DNA of 64,000 nucleotides from Diaphorobacter limosus (GTDB taxonomy: Bacteria; Pseudomonadota; Gammaproteobacteria; Burkholderiales; Burkholderiaceae_C), in contig NZ_CP136921.1 of assembly GCF_033100095.1 (NCBI RefSeq), positions 1,272,501 to 1,336,500 on the forward strand, read 5' to 3'. Below, in pieces: positions 34,803-46,986 of this stretch (its first letter is position 1; each line of letters begins with the position of its first letter). The position numbers and the translations under genes were made by a program. Below the pieces are notes generated by a model that was not told the origin of the DNA, did no database searches, and was given only the letters and a program-made list of their open reading frames with translations.

Positions 34803-37718
34803 ATGAAGTTCGATTTCTGGATCCGCTGGGGCATGAACCTGTCCGACGCCGACTTTGCCGCGGCCTGGCTGGCACTGGGCATTGCCGCTGGCGCCGCCCG
34901 CAAACCGCCTGCCGCCAAGGGTGACTTGGCGCGGGCGCGGGCCGCCGCCGCCACGCCGGACGATGGGCTGGCGATTGCGCGCGACGCGCTGACCGGTGCG
35001 CTATCGGTTGCCGCCGAACAGGACCAAGGTGTGAACTGGCGCTTCCCTGATCCTGACGACTGCGTGGATGCCGATGGCCGCCTGCCCCTGAGCCGCATCG
35101 CCCCGGCGGCCTGGGCCCAGGCCTGGGGTGCAGCAGCAGGCCAGGCGCCAGCACCCCGCCTGCGCGTGACCAACGCGCCGGAAGACGAGCCATACCTGCC
35201 CTGGCTGCGCCTGCTGTCCGAGGCCCGCCCCAAGGTTGCCGCCGTCTCCATGGCCTGGCAGGCACCCAACCCCCAGCTGGTGCTGGCCTGGCCGCTGCGC
35301 CTGGGCGCCGTGTCTGCCGAGGGCGAGGCCGTAATCGCCGCCGCGCGGGAGCAATGGCCCAGCGATCGACTGACCCAGCGCGTCGGCATAGACCGCGACA
35401 ACGCCAACTGCGATGTGCTGGTACACAGCGGCACCTTGGCTACGCTGCTCTCCGCCCTTGCGGCGCAGCCGTTTCATTGCAAGGCCAACCTGGTACTGGT
35501 CGCCTCCGCCAGCGACGCGGGTGGCGCAGCAGTGCTAAAACAAATCCGCGCCATTGCGCAGAAGACCAATGCCAGCGGCGTCCTGCTGTGGACGCAGCCC
35601 GCCGATGCCCGCGCCAGCGGGTTGGCGCTGAATGCCTTCATCAATGAGTTCTCGCACGACCTGCCGCTGGATCAGGCTCTGCATGCCGCCGCCCAGCGCG
35701 AACCCGTAGGCGAGGCGAGCGGCTGGCTCACCGATGCTGTTGCCGGCCTGCATCTGCATGCGCTGGCCGACACGCTGGTGGCGCGTGCGCAGGCGCTGCC
35801 CGCCGGCACCGCCATCAAGGTTAAGGATTTGAGCGCGCATTGGGTAAAACGCATTGCGCCTGTCACAACGCGCGCGGGCGGTTTTGCCGGTGCCTCCAAG
35901 GCCATGCCGGAGGGCTATGAGGACGTGGACACGGTGCAACTAGACACCAGTCAGCTGGACTACCTTGGCGAATCCCATGGCGCCTCCGAGCTTGCGACCC
36001 TGGGCGACGCGCTGGCGAATGCACGCACCACGACCAAGGCCGAGACGCACCGCGCCGCGCGCTACCTGCAGCAGCAGTCCTTTGTGCGCCGGCGCGGCCG
36101 ATATGCCGCGGCGGCCGGCGGCTTTGTCGCCGGCGCACCCGCGCTGGTGCGCGTGCGCATAGGCCCGCCCCAGGGCAAATGGCAGTCCACCCCGGCGGAG
36201 TTTCCGGCAGAGGCGCTGCCGCCGGGCTACCAGCAATGGCGGCTCACCGTCTGGCTGACCGAAGCCAGGCAACTGGATGAACCCTTGCGCAAGACCATCA
36301 CCCTGCCAATCGATGGTGCCAGCACCGAATGTGAATTTCGCTTCACACCCCGCAGCGCCGGCCCCTTCGACGGCCGGATCAGCGTGCTGCACCGCGGGCG
36401 CGTGCTGCAGACCGCCGCGCTGCGTGGCGGCGTCATCGCCGACGGCGCACCCGCGGATGCCAAGGCCATGCCGGTGCTCGCTGACATCGTGCCGGTGCGC
36501 CATCGCCTGGGCGACCTGGAGGGCCGGCGCCAGTTCGACCTGGCGTTTGTCACCAACCACACGAGTGCGGGCGAGCCGCGTGCGGTCGCCCTTTCGGCCA
36601 ATCACGCGTGGATTTCCGATGTCACCAAGAGCCTGGCGGTCACGCAGGACATCAACACCGCGCTCTCCAAGGTGGCCAAGTCGGTGGCCGACTACACCGA
36701 CGGGCTCTCTGGCGAGAAGGGGCGCGCACTGTTCGTGGATCTGGCCAAGAAAGGCGCCTGGCTGCAGCTGTACCTGGTAAGCAACCAGATTCAGCGCCCC
36801 GGCAACCGGCCCGATGTGGCCGAGCAGGAATATATCCAGATCGTCAGCACGCGCAGCGATGCCATCGTGCCCTTCGAGTTCATCTACGACCATGAGGTGC
36901 CGGACGACGATGCAGCCATCTGCCCGCAGTGGCGCGATGCGCTGGAGCACGGCAACTGTGCGCAAGGATGCAATGGTGGCGACCCCAGGCGGGTCTGCCC
37001 CCTGGGGTTCTGGGGCCTGCGCAAGGTCATAGAACGCCACCAGGTCAGCCCCGAACTCGCGGCCCCGGGACGGGAGCTTTTCCTGCAGTCGGAGCCGGGG
37101 CGGGATACGACGGACCTACCCCTGGGCGGCACGGCCTTGTTTGCCAGCAGCCAGAAGGTACCCAATGCGGCGCAGAACACCGTGACGGCGGCACTCACAC
37201 AAAAGCTGGGCCTGGCGCCCATGCAGGCAACCAACTGGTCCGACTGGGCCACCATGGTCGGCCAGGCCAGGCCGCATTTCCTGCTGGCACTGCCGCACAC
37301 CGACGGCACCGGCGCCAACGTCACGCTGGAGATAGGCGGCACCACCATAGGCACCATCCAGGTCAAGCCGGCGCATGTGCACCCGGCCAAGGACGACGCA
37401 CGCCCGCTGGTCGCCCTGCTAGGCTGCGACACCGCCGGCACCGCCAACGAATACGCCGAGCATGTGGCGGTGTTCCGCGATCGCGGCGCCGCCGTAGTGA
37501 TAGGCACCATCGCCACCGTGTTTGGCGAGCATGCGGCCCGCGTGGGAGTGCTGTTGGCGCAGGAGCTGCTGCCCGACGGCGCGCCGCCGCAACGCCTGGG
37601 CGAGGCCATGCGCACGCTCAAGCGCCGGGCACTGCTTGAAGACCTGCTCATGCCGCTGTGCGTGGTCGCCTATGGCGATGCTGACTGGCGGCTGGTGCGT
37701 GAAGTTGCAGGAGGATGA
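34803..37718 (+). CDS. Large CHAT (caspase-like) domain protein
   Basis: 971 residues. Residues 1-600 match nothing I recognise; they include a helical first part and a beta-rich segment (about 450-560: RVRIGPPQGKWQSTPAEFPA). Residues about 640-960 form a CHAT protease: FVDLAKKGAWLQLYLV, IVPFEFIYDHEVP (the usual 'P.E.lyD' near 690), a four-Cys stretch CPQWRDALEHGNC... CNGG...VCPLGFWG that may bind zinc, catalytic His832 in LALPHTDG and Cys875 in LVALLGCDTAG. No ATPase domain. Coupled by a 4-base ATGA overlap to the MBL gene. Confidence 0.82.
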   Translation: MKFDFWIRWGMNLSDADFAAAWLALGIAAGAARKPPAAKGDLARARAAAATPDDGLAIARDALTGALSVAAEQDQGVNWRFPDPDDCVDADGRLPLSRIAPAAWAQAWGAAAGQAPAPRLRVTNAPEDEPYLPWLRLLSEARPKVAAVSMAWQAPNPQLVLAWPLRLGAVSAEGEAVIAAAREQWPSDRLTQRVGIDRDNANCDVLVHSGTLATLLSALAAQPFHCKANLVLVASASDAGGAAVLKQIRAIAQKTNASGVLLWTQPADARASGLALNAFINEFSHDLPLDQALHAAAQREPVGEASGWLTDAVAGLHLHALADTLVARAQALPAGTAIKVKDLSAHWVKRIAPVTTRAGGFAGASKAMPEGYEDVDTVQLDTSQLDYLGESHGASELATLGDALANARTTTKAETHRAARYLQQQSFVRRRGRYAAAAGGFVAGAPALVRVRIGPPQGKWQSTPAEFPAEALPPGYQQWRLTVWLTEARQLDEPLRKTITLPIDGASTECEFRFTPRSAGPFDGRISVLHRGRVLQTAALRGGVIADGAPADAKAMPVLADIVPVRHRLGDLEGRRQFDLAFVTNHTSAGEPRAVALSANHAWISDVTKSLAVTQDINTALSKVAKSVADYTDGLSGEKGRALFVDLAKKGAWLQLYLVSNQIQRPGNRPDVAEQEYIQIVSTRSDAIVPFEFIYDHEVPDDDAAICPQWRDALEHGNCAQGCNGGDPRRVCPLGFWGLRKVIERHQVSPELAAPGRELFLQSEPGRDTTDLPLGGTALFASSQKVPNAAQNTVTAALTQKLGLAPMQATNWSDWATMVGQARPHFLLALPHTDGTGANVTLEIGGTTIGTIQVKPAHVHPAKDDARPLVALLGCDTAGTANEYAEHVAVFRDRGAAVVIGTIATVFGEHAARVGVLLAQELLPDGAPPQRLGEAMRTLKRRALLEDLLMPLCVVAYGDADWRLVREVAGG

Positions 37719-38839
37719 CCATGACCCAGCCATTCTTCACGGTAGAGATGCTGCCAGCCAGGCACGGCGACGCGCTGTGGATCGAGTACGGCGACGAGCG
37801 CCGCACGCGCCGCATCCTGATCGACGGCGGCCCGCTGCACGCCTGGCCGGACTTTGCGGCGCGCATCGGCAAGCTCCCCGCGGGTGACCAGCGTATCGAG
37901 CTGCTGGTGATCACGCATGTGGACACTGACCATATCGAGGGCATCATCCGCCTGCTGGCACTGCCGCGTGCCAAGTGGCCGCTGGAGCCCATGGACATCT
38001 GGTTCAACGGCTACCGGCAGATCGAGGCGCAAAAGGATTTGGGCGGGCGCGAGGGTGAGTTCCTCAGCGCCCTCATCCACCGGCGTGCCTTTGACGAGTG
38101 GAACCGGGCCTTTGGTCGCAATGCCGTGGTCGTGCCGGGCAAGGGGCCACTGCCACGCATTGCCCTGCCGGACAAGGACGGCATGGTGCTCACGCTGCTG
38201 TCGCCCGACAAGGCCAAGCTGACCGCCATGGGAAAGCGCTGGCGCAAGGATGTGGCGCAGTGGGAGCTGGACCCGGGGGATCTGGACGCCGCCTGGGCGC
38301 AATTGGTCGATGAAGCCAAATTTCACCCCGGCGCCGAGCTGACCCTGGGGCCTGAGGATTTGACGGCCCAGTTGCGCGCCCAGCTCAAGGGTGCGGACGC
38401 ATCAGCAGCCAACGGCAGCAGCATTGCCTTCCTGGCCGAATACGCGGGCAAGTCCTGCCTGTTCCTGGCCGACGCGCACATGAAGACCGTGTGCGCCTCC
38501 ATCCGCCGTCTGCTTGCGCCGGGCCAGGATGCGCTGCGCGTGGACGCCGTGAAGCTGGCCCACCACGGCAGCCGCAACAACCTGACGCCGGAATTCATGC
38601 AGCTGGTGGACGCCGAGCATTTCCTGTTCAGCAGCAACGGCGACAAGTTCAAGCACCCGGACGCGCAGGCGGTCCAGGCCGTGATCCACGGCGCGCGCCG
38701 CAAGCCCACGCTGTGGTTCAACTACCGCAGCGCCTTCAACGAGCGCTGGGAAGCCGGCTCGCAAGCTGCCAACGCGGCCTACGCCACGCGCTATCCCGCG
38801 CCGGGCGCGGCCGGCATCACCGTGCCACTGCTGGCCTGA
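37715..38839 (+). CDS. ComEC-like metallo-beta-lactamase-fold hydrolase
   Basis: 374 residues from the overlapping ATG at 37715 (ATG 37721 is equally possible). MBL fold: FTVEMLPARHGDALWIEYGD, ILIDGG, metal motif LLVITHVDTDHIEG (HxDxDH, first His at residue 68), NGSSIAFLAEYAGKSCLFLADA (quoted in parts) and the late motif VDAVKLAHHGSRNN, which is the ComEC/Rec2 signature HHGS. Such enzymes hydrolyse nucleic-acid phosphodiesters. No membrane helices, so it is a soluble enzyme. Third gene of the operon, most likely an effector nuclease. Confidence 0.85.
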   Translation: MTMTQPFFTVEMLPARHGDALWIEYGDERRTRRILIDGGPLHAWPDFAARIGKLPAGDQRIELLVITHVDTDHIEGIIRLLALPRAKWPLEPMDIWFNGYRQIEAQKDLGGREGEFLSALIHRRAFDEWNRAFGRNAVVVPGKGPLPRIALPDKDGMVLTLLSPDKAKLTAMGKRWRKDVAQWELDPGDLDAAWAQLVDEAKFHPGAELTLGPEDLTAQLRAQLKGADASAANGSSIAFLAEYAGKSCLFLADAHMKTVCASIRRLLAPGQDALRVDAVKLAHHGSRNNLTPEFMQLVDAEHFLFSSNGDKFKHPDAQAVQAVIHGARRKPTLWFNYRSAFNERWEAGSQAANAAYATRYPAPGAAGITVPLLA

Positions 38840-38866
38840 AGCTGCCCTCCACCAAACGAGATACGC

Positions 38867-41800
38867 ATGACAGACCAGCAAGCAACGGCGCCGGACTGGA
38901 GCCGATTTCACGGAGCCATGGTCTCGGGCACGATGCAGGGCGAGATCCTCTCGGCCTGTGAACGCGCGTGGGCCTGGCTGGAGCTGCCTGCAGAAGACTG
39001 CGCGCGCCGGATCGAAGACACCATCCACAGCGATGTTGCCGCCCGCTGGCAGCTGCAGGCCCTGCCCTTCGTGCGGCACCGGCTGATGCATGAGGCAGGT
39101 ATTCACCCCAACGACAACGCGCCGCGTGCCGCCCTGTCCGACTCCGTGGCAACGGGGCAGGCCAGCGCTGCCGAGCTTGAACTGTCGCGCCACCTGAATG
39201 CCACGCTGGCCATCGACCGGCTGGTGACCGAGCGCTTTCCTGATGCGGTACTGCCGCCCGCGTCGTCGGACGGGCAGCGCGAGGCGCTGCTCGGCCGCAC
39301 ACCCGCCTTGACCGAGGCCATGCACGCCTGTGACGTCGCCCGCGCCACGCCGCAAGGGCTGGCGCGGCTGCAGGCAGCCATTGCCGTCCTTGACGCCGCA
39401 GGCTCCCAGGCGCAGGGCGACATCGCGCGCGAACAGGCCTGGTGGCTGGGCCTCGCCTGGTGGGCCGCCGGGCGCGCGGCGCTGGAGCTTGGCCAGCAGG
39501 GCGCAGGCCGTCAGGCCTACGAGCACGCCGTGGCGCATTACACCCAGGCCGCCGACACACAGGCGGCCGAAGACTGCCGAGAACGCCTGCGCGACCTGGC
39601 CGCGCGGCGCACGGGCGACTTCGACACGGCGGCCGGGCGCGAGCTGTCCGCCCTGCTCCTGCGCCGCGACCCACTTGGGCGCGCCCGGGCGCTGTGCCGG
39701 CTGGTACGCGAGACGCTTGCCACGGGCGACCGCTTCGAGGCCGCTCGCCTGGCCGAGCAGGCCGCGCTGGTGCTGGCCGAGGCGGGTTACCCGGATCCGG
39801 AAAGCGATTTCGACAAGGCTGCGCAGCAATGGGTGGACAGCGCTTGCCCCACCTGCACCGGCAGCGCTCTCATCGCCCAGCTGTGCGAGATCGCCCAGCA
39901 CTGGGCCGCCATCCTCGGGGCCCGGGCCAGCCAGCGCATGCAGGACGACCCCGCCGCCAGCGAACATGCCGAACTCGTGCTGCGCCGCATATCCCCCTGG
40001 GCGGGCGAACTGCTCAACCAGGCCGACGCGGCCGAACAAGCCACCGCGCAGCGCTTTGCCCTGTGGTGCCCACCACAAACCCAGCCTTTGCCCGAACGGC
40101 ACCCGGCCGCCCCATTGCCGCAGGGCATGGTCACGCTGGACATGCTCGATGATTCCTTGGCCGAGCTGCGCAGCGCCTGCAACGAACGTGCCGACCCGGC
40201 GCAGGTCGACGAGGCGCGCGCGCTGCGCGCCAGTGCCCAGCAGGCCGGGGCGCGCATCCATGTGGTGCGGGCCTGGCTGGAAGAAGCCTATGTGCTGCTT
40301 GCGCTGCAACGCCCGGCCGAGGCGGCAGAAGCGTCGCAGCAGGCGCTGGACTGCCTGCTGGCTGGCGCAAAGCCCGCACTTTCGGCATTTGCCACGGGCT
40401 TCGAGCGCGAGCTCTACCTCACCGCCATCAGCTACCAGGCACGCGCATTCATGGCCACGCAGGACAGCGCGGCCATCATCGCGCTGTGCGAGCCGGTGAT
40501 CCGCGATCTGGAGGGCGAACGCCTGCGGGTCAGCAGCCCCTACCAGCAAAGCGCCTTCCTCGCCACGCGCACCGAGCTGTATGAGGCCGTCGCCGCCGCC
40601 GCATACCGCACGCAGCGGCTGGATTTGCTGCTGGAGATCAGCGAGCTATTGAAGGCGCGCGCGGCACTGCGCAGCCGCCTTGCGCCGAGCACCCCCAGCG
40701 AAAACGGCGACCTGGATGCCGAGCTGCGCGCCTGCAATGCCGGACTGCTGGCCGCCACGCCCGAATCGGATCAGGAACGCAGCCTGCGCGAGCGGCGGCG
40801 CTGGCTGTTCAGCGCACGCGCCATCAGGCGCGCGGGTGATGGCCAGGTCATGCCGCCAATCAGCGTTGCAGCTCTGCAAGCGGTGTTGACGCCGCAAGAG
40901 GCAGCCATCACCTGGTTCTGGCTGGGAACGGCGACGCTCATCGTGCTTGCGCTCACAGCCGATCGCACGCGCCACATGGTCGTCAAGCTCGATGCCAACC
41001 AGCAGGCCCGCCTGGCGGACTATCTGGCCTGCATCCACGCACTGGCCGAGGCGCAGCCACGCTACGGCACGCTGATACCAGCCATGGACGCGCTGATCGC
41101 CGAGATCGGCCCGGTACTGCTGCCGCAGGCGGCGCGCGACCTCCTCGATGGCAAGACCCGGTTGATCCTGTGCCCGCATCGCCAGTTGCACCTGTTTGCC
41201 TTCCACGCGGTGTTGCACGACGGCAGCCCCCTTGGCGCCACATACGCCATTCGCTACACGCCCAGTCTTTCAAGCCTCTTCGTGCCCTGGCGCGGCGACG
41301 GCCAAGAGGCGGTGCTGTTGGTCGGCGTAAGACAGTTCGACGATCCGGCCCTGCCGGAACTGCCCGAGGCCGAGCAAGAGGCACTGACGGTGGCCGCGCT
41401 GCACGGGCCCAATGGCCGTGCGCTGACAGGCGCCACCAAGGCGCAGTTCCTGGCACAGGCACTGCCATCGCTGCGCTGCCTGCACCTGGCGACGCACGGC
41501 AGCAGCGTGCTGACTGGCGCTGCGGCCGACGACCCGCTCGATTGCGCGCTGCATCTGCGCGATGCTGCGGTGAGCGGCTGGGAGCTGACGGGCCTGCACC
41601 TGCCCGCCGAGCTCGTGGTGCTGGCGACCTGCCATTCCGCACAGCGCGCCATCGCTGGCCGTGGCCTGGACAGTCTGCCGGGTGATGATCTGTTTGGTCT
41701 GCCGGCCACCCTCTGCGAAGCAGGTGTGCATCAGCTGCTCGGGGCGCTTTGGAGTGCGCAGGACAACGCGGCACGCACCATCGTCAGTGAGTTTCACCGC

Positions 41801-41935
41801 GCATACGCACGCGGCGCCGAAGCCGATGTCGCGCTGCGCGACGCCCTGCACGCCTACCTTGCCAACGCCTCGCACCCGCGAGAGGCCTTCTTCTGGGCGC
41901 CCTTCACGCTGACCGCATTCAGCCGACGCGTGTGA
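38867..41935 (+). CDS. Helical-repeat CHAT domain protein (TPR-CHAT type)
   Basis: 1022 residues. Residues 1-620 are almost all alpha-helical and Ala/Leu/Glu-rich (for example RAALELGQQGAGRQAYEHAV and YVLLALQRPAEAAEASQQAL), TPR-like in character and probably a sensor/scaffold. Residues about 690-1018 are a canonical CHAT protease: AITWFWLGTATLIVLALTAD, ILCPHRQLHLFAFHAVL, catalytic His877 in LRCLHLATHGSS and Cys922 in LVVLATCHSAQRAI, then GVHQLLGALWSAQDNAA. 27 bp after the MBL gene and last in the operon; convergent with ridA. Confidence 0.87.
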   Translation: MTDQQATAPDWSRFHGAMVSGTMQGEILSACERAWAWLELPAEDCARRIEDTIHSDVAARWQLQALPFVRHRLMHEAGIHPNDNAPRAALSDSVATGQASAAELELSRHLNATLAIDRLVTERFPDAVLPPASSDGQREALLGRTPALTEAMHACDVARATPQGLARLQAAIAVLDAAGSQAQGDIAREQAWWLGLAWWAAGRAALELGQQGAGRQAYEHAVAHYTQAADTQAAEDCRERLRDLAARRTGDFDTAAGRELSALLLRRDPLGRARALCRLVRETLATGDRFEAARLAEQAALVLAEAGYPDPESDFDKAAQQWVDSACPTCTGSALIAQLCEIAQHWAAILGARASQRMQDDPAASEHAELVLRRISPWAGELLNQADAAEQATAQRFALWCPPQTQPLPERHPAAPLPQGMVTLDMLDDSLAELRSACNERADPAQVDEARALRASAQQAGARIHVVRAWLEEAYVLLALQRPAEAAEASQQALDCLLAGAKPALSAFATGFERELYLTAISYQARAFMATQDSAAIIALCEPVIRDLEGERLRVSSPYQQSAFLATRTELYEAVAAAAYRTQRLDLLLEISELLKARAALRSRLAPSTPSENGDLDAELRACNAGLLAATPESDQERSLRERRRWLFSARAIRRAGDGQVMPPISVAALQAVLTPQEAAITWFWLGTATLIVLALTADRTRHMVVKLDANQQARLADYLACIHALAEAQPRYGTLIPAMDALIAEIGPVLLPQAARDLLDGKTRLILCPHRQLHLFAFHAVLHDGSPLGATYAIRYTPSLSSLFVPWRGDGQEAVLLVGVRQFDDPALPELPEAEQEALTVAALHGPNGRALTGATKAQFLAQALPSLRCLHLATHGSSVLTGAAADDPLDCALHLRDAAVSGWELTGLHLPAELVVLATCHSAQRAIAGRGLDSLPGDDLFGLPATLCEAGVHQLLGALWSAQDNAARTIVSEFHRAYARGAEADVALRDALHAYLANASHPREAFFWAPFTLTAFSRRV

Positions 41936-41953
41936 GCCAGTGCACCGGATGCG

Positions 41954-42310
41954 TCAGGCCTGCGCCGCCGTGACCACGATCTCGATGCTGTAGACCGGGT
42001 CGGCCAACGCCGCCTGCACCGTGGCCCGGGGCGGCGCCGCACCGGGGACGACCCACGCATCCCATACCTCGTTCATGAGACCGATCTCGCGGATATCGAT
42101 CAGGTAAATCTGCGCCCTCAGAATGCGCGACTTGTCGCTGCCGGCTTCCTTCAGGCGCTGCTCCACCTGGGCCAGCACGTCCTCGGTCTGGCCGCGAATG
42201 TCGGTATCGCCCCGCTCCGGCACCATGCCCGCGAGATAGACGATGCCGTTGCAAACCGCTGCCTCGCTATAACGGGCCGCCACGCCAATGCGTTGAATGT
42301 CCTGAGGCAT
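41954..42310 (-). CDS. RidA/YjgF family enamine deaminase
   Basis: 118 residues from the ATG at 42310 with SD GGGAGTG. Pattern: ARYSEAAVCNGIVYLAGMVP, DVLAQVEQRLKEAGSDKSRI, and PPRATVQAALADPVYSIEIV, where the conserved Arg and Tyr/Glu of RidA lie. RidA hydrolyses reactive enamine/imine intermediates made by PLP enzymes. It starts 5 bp after guaA and so belongs to the guaB-guaA-ridA transcript. A GTG at 42325 would overlap guaA and is less likely. Confidence 0.88.
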   Translation of the reverse strand: MPQDIQRIGVAARYSEAAVCNGIVYLAGMVPERGDTDIRGQTEDVLAQVEQRLKEAGSDKSRILRAQIYLIDIREIGLMNEVWDAWVVPGAAPPRATVQAALADPVYSIEIVVTAAQA

Positions 42311-42315
42311 GGTGT

Positions 42316-43932
<1,617 letters not shown>

Positions 43933-43940
43933 GGTGATTT

Positions 43941-43998
43941 ATAAAGAAATCAGCCTCTAGCGCTTGCCAGTCAAGCGTTAGAGGCTCTCAAAATAATA
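43941..43998. repeat. Dispersed palindromic repeat copy between guaB and guaA
   Basis: GCCTCTAGCGCTTG (43953-43966) and CAAGCGTTAGAGGC (43972-43985) pair with one mismatch across CCAGT, and ATAATAG-type ends flank it. The hairpin lies within the guaB-guaA operon. Confidence 0.8.
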
Positions 43999-44010
43999 GT
44001 GATTGGTGGC

Positions 44011-45486
<1,476 letters not shown>

Positions 45487-45593
45487 GTGAAAGCTCCAAA
45501 AAAACGATTGTACCCGTGACTGCCGCTGTCGAAAAAACGACATGCCGTGGCCTTGTTGGCCGCCAGAAAGGTCTCGCCGTTACACTCGCTTGC

Positions 45594-46100
45594 ATGAAAC
45601 CGCACAAGCTTCTTCTGCTGGCATTGGCATGCACCTGGGCCACGGGCGCGTTCGCGCAATGGCAGTGGCTGGACAAGGACGGGCGCAAGGTGTTCAGCGA
45701 CCGGCCACCACCGTCCGAGGTGCCGGAGAAGAACATCCTCAAGCAGCCCCACATCAGCAGCCGGCCTCGCCCTGCGGCCCCGCCCGTAGGCGCAGAGGCC
45801 AACGCGGATACGCCCGTCACGGCCCAGGCCACCCCCGGCCAAGGCAAGGACAAGCAGCTGGAAGAAAACAAGGCCAAGGCCGAGGCCGCCGAGGCCGCCA
45901 AGAAAAAGGCCGAACAAGAGCGCGTGGCCAAGGCCCGCGCCGACAATTGCGCACGCGCCAGGCTCAACAAGGTTCAGCTGGCCCCTGGTCGATTGGTGGC
46001 CCATACCAATGCCAAGGGCGAGCGCAGCTACATGGACGATGCCACGCGCGAGGCCGAGCTGCGCCGGGCCGACGACATCATCGCCGCGGACTGCCAGTAA
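45594..46100 (+). CDS. DUF4124 domain exported protein
   Basis: 168 residues from MKPHKLLLLALACTWATGAF. Signal peptide (1-22) followed immediately by the DUF4124 motif QWQWLDKDGRKVFSDRPPP (W.D..G...YSD.PP). The middle is an Ala/Lys/Glu coiled coil (about 95-120), and the end carries CARARLNKVQLAPGRLVAHT and the acidic YMDDATREAELRRADDIIA. Common in Betaproteobacteria; periplasmic, function unknown. Typical neighbour of guaB in this family. Confidence 0.82.
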   Translation: MKPHKLLLLALACTWATGAFAQWQWLDKDGRKVFSDRPPPSEVPEKNILKQPHISSRPRPAAPPVGAEANADTPVTAQATPGQGKDKQLEENKAKAEAAEAAKKKAEQERVAKARADNCARARLNKVQLAPGRLVAHTNAKGERSYMDDATREAELRRADDIIAADCQ

Positions 46101-46127
46101 CGCCGCCTGGTGCCGGCCATCGGCACC

Positions 46128-46466
46128 TCAATAACCCGCCTTGGAGCCAGGCCGGCGCTTGGCAAACAGGCCCGCAACACGCGCGCCCTGGGCCTTGAAG
46201 CGCTGGCGCCTTGCCAGTTTCGGGTCCACCGTCAGCGGACGGCAGCATTCCAACCGGTCGCCATCACGCAACACCTCGTGCGCTTTGGCTGGCCTGCCCC
46301 AGATGCCGCAGGCCAGCCGATCGGCCTGCGGCATGAGCCCGCAGGCCCGCAGCGCGTCAGCCACGGTGGCGCCCTGCGCCAATTGCAGCTGCCACTCCTG
46401 CACCTCGCCGGGCCGCAGCGATGCGGCCACGGTGATACGCAGGCTTGCCGCGCCGCCCTCAGCCAT
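46128..46466 (-). CDS. rnfH: RnfH family ubiquitin-like protein
   Basis: 112 residues from [20 protein letters not shown], chosen because SD GAGGA lies 5 bp before this ATG. Beta-grasp RnfH pattern: [40 protein letters not shown] and [16 protein letters not shown] (the YRPL.DPK motif with C-C-R-P-L here). RnfH is nearly always paired with ratA, as here, overlapping it by 8 bp. Function unclear. Confidence 0.88.
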   Translation of the reverse strand: MAEGGAASLRITVAASLRPGEVQEWQLQLAQGATVADALRACGLMPQADRLACGIWGRPAKAHEVLRDGDRLECCRPLTVDPKLARRQRFKAQGARVAGLFAKRRPGSKAGY

Positions 46467-46899
46467 AGACATCCTCGGCGCGCTTGATGAAGGCGTCCAC
46501 GAAGGTGGCGGCAATGCGGTCGAAAACCGGGCCGACCAGGGCTGCCAGCGTGCGGCTGTCAAAGCCGTAATGCAATTGCAGCTCCACCTTGCAGGCACGC
46601 TGCGTGCCGTCGCCCACGGGGTGGAAATGCCAATCGCCATCAAGCTTGGAGAACGGGCCTTCGACCAGCTCCATCTTCACGCGCCGGCCCTGCTCGTGGG
46701 TATTGCGCGTGACGAAGGACTTGCGCAGGCCGCCCAGGGAGATGCCGACCTCGGCCTTCATTCCATGGGCGTCTTGCTCCAGGACAGTGCTGTGGTCGCA
46801 CCAGGGCAAGAACTCCGGGTAGCTGGCAACGTCCGTCACCAGGGCGAACATTTCTTCGGGGCTGTACCAGATGAGGACGGATTTGTTGACTGTTTTCAT
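46459..46899 (-). CDS. ratA: RatA family START-fold protein (Coq10-like)
   Basis: 146 residues. Begins [20 protein letters not shown], with [20 protein letters not shown] and the C-terminal [25 protein letters not shown]/Coq10 fold. E. coli RatA was described as blocking 70S assembly, but most homologues bind ubiquinone; the toxin label should not be taken literally. Divergent from smpB, the usual gene order. Confidence 0.9.
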   Translation of the reverse strand: MKTVNKSVLIWYSPEEMFALVTDVASYPEFLPWCDHSTVLEQDAHGMKAEVGISLGGLRKSFVTRNTHEQGRRVKMELVEGPFSKLDGDWHFHPVGDGTQRACKVELQLHYGFDSRTLAALVGPVFDRIAATFVDAFIKRAEDVYG

Positions 46900-46986
46900 G
46901 GAGGCGGGCGCCTAGAATGGGGGCGCGAGACGACAACGATTGTAGGGAGGCCTTGGAACTCCCGGTTTGCGCCGCACCTGAATAAC

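Noticed and set aside
38402..40549. A 715-codon open frame opposite the second CHAT gene and the MBL gene end
   Set aside because: It spans two real genes antisense, has no recognisable domain, and has the composition of third-position GC bias.
33744..41935. Recent horizontal transfer of the CHAT operon judged by base composition
   Set aside because: By eye its GC content and codon use look like the neighbouring core genes, so composition gives no evidence for recent acquisition, although the position beside the integron scar is suggestive.
46459..46899. RatA as a true toxin of a RatA-RnfH toxin-antitoxin pair
   Set aside because: The pair is a conserved core gene arrangement, and the Coq10/START fold points to ubiquinone-related function; nothing here supports a toxin role.
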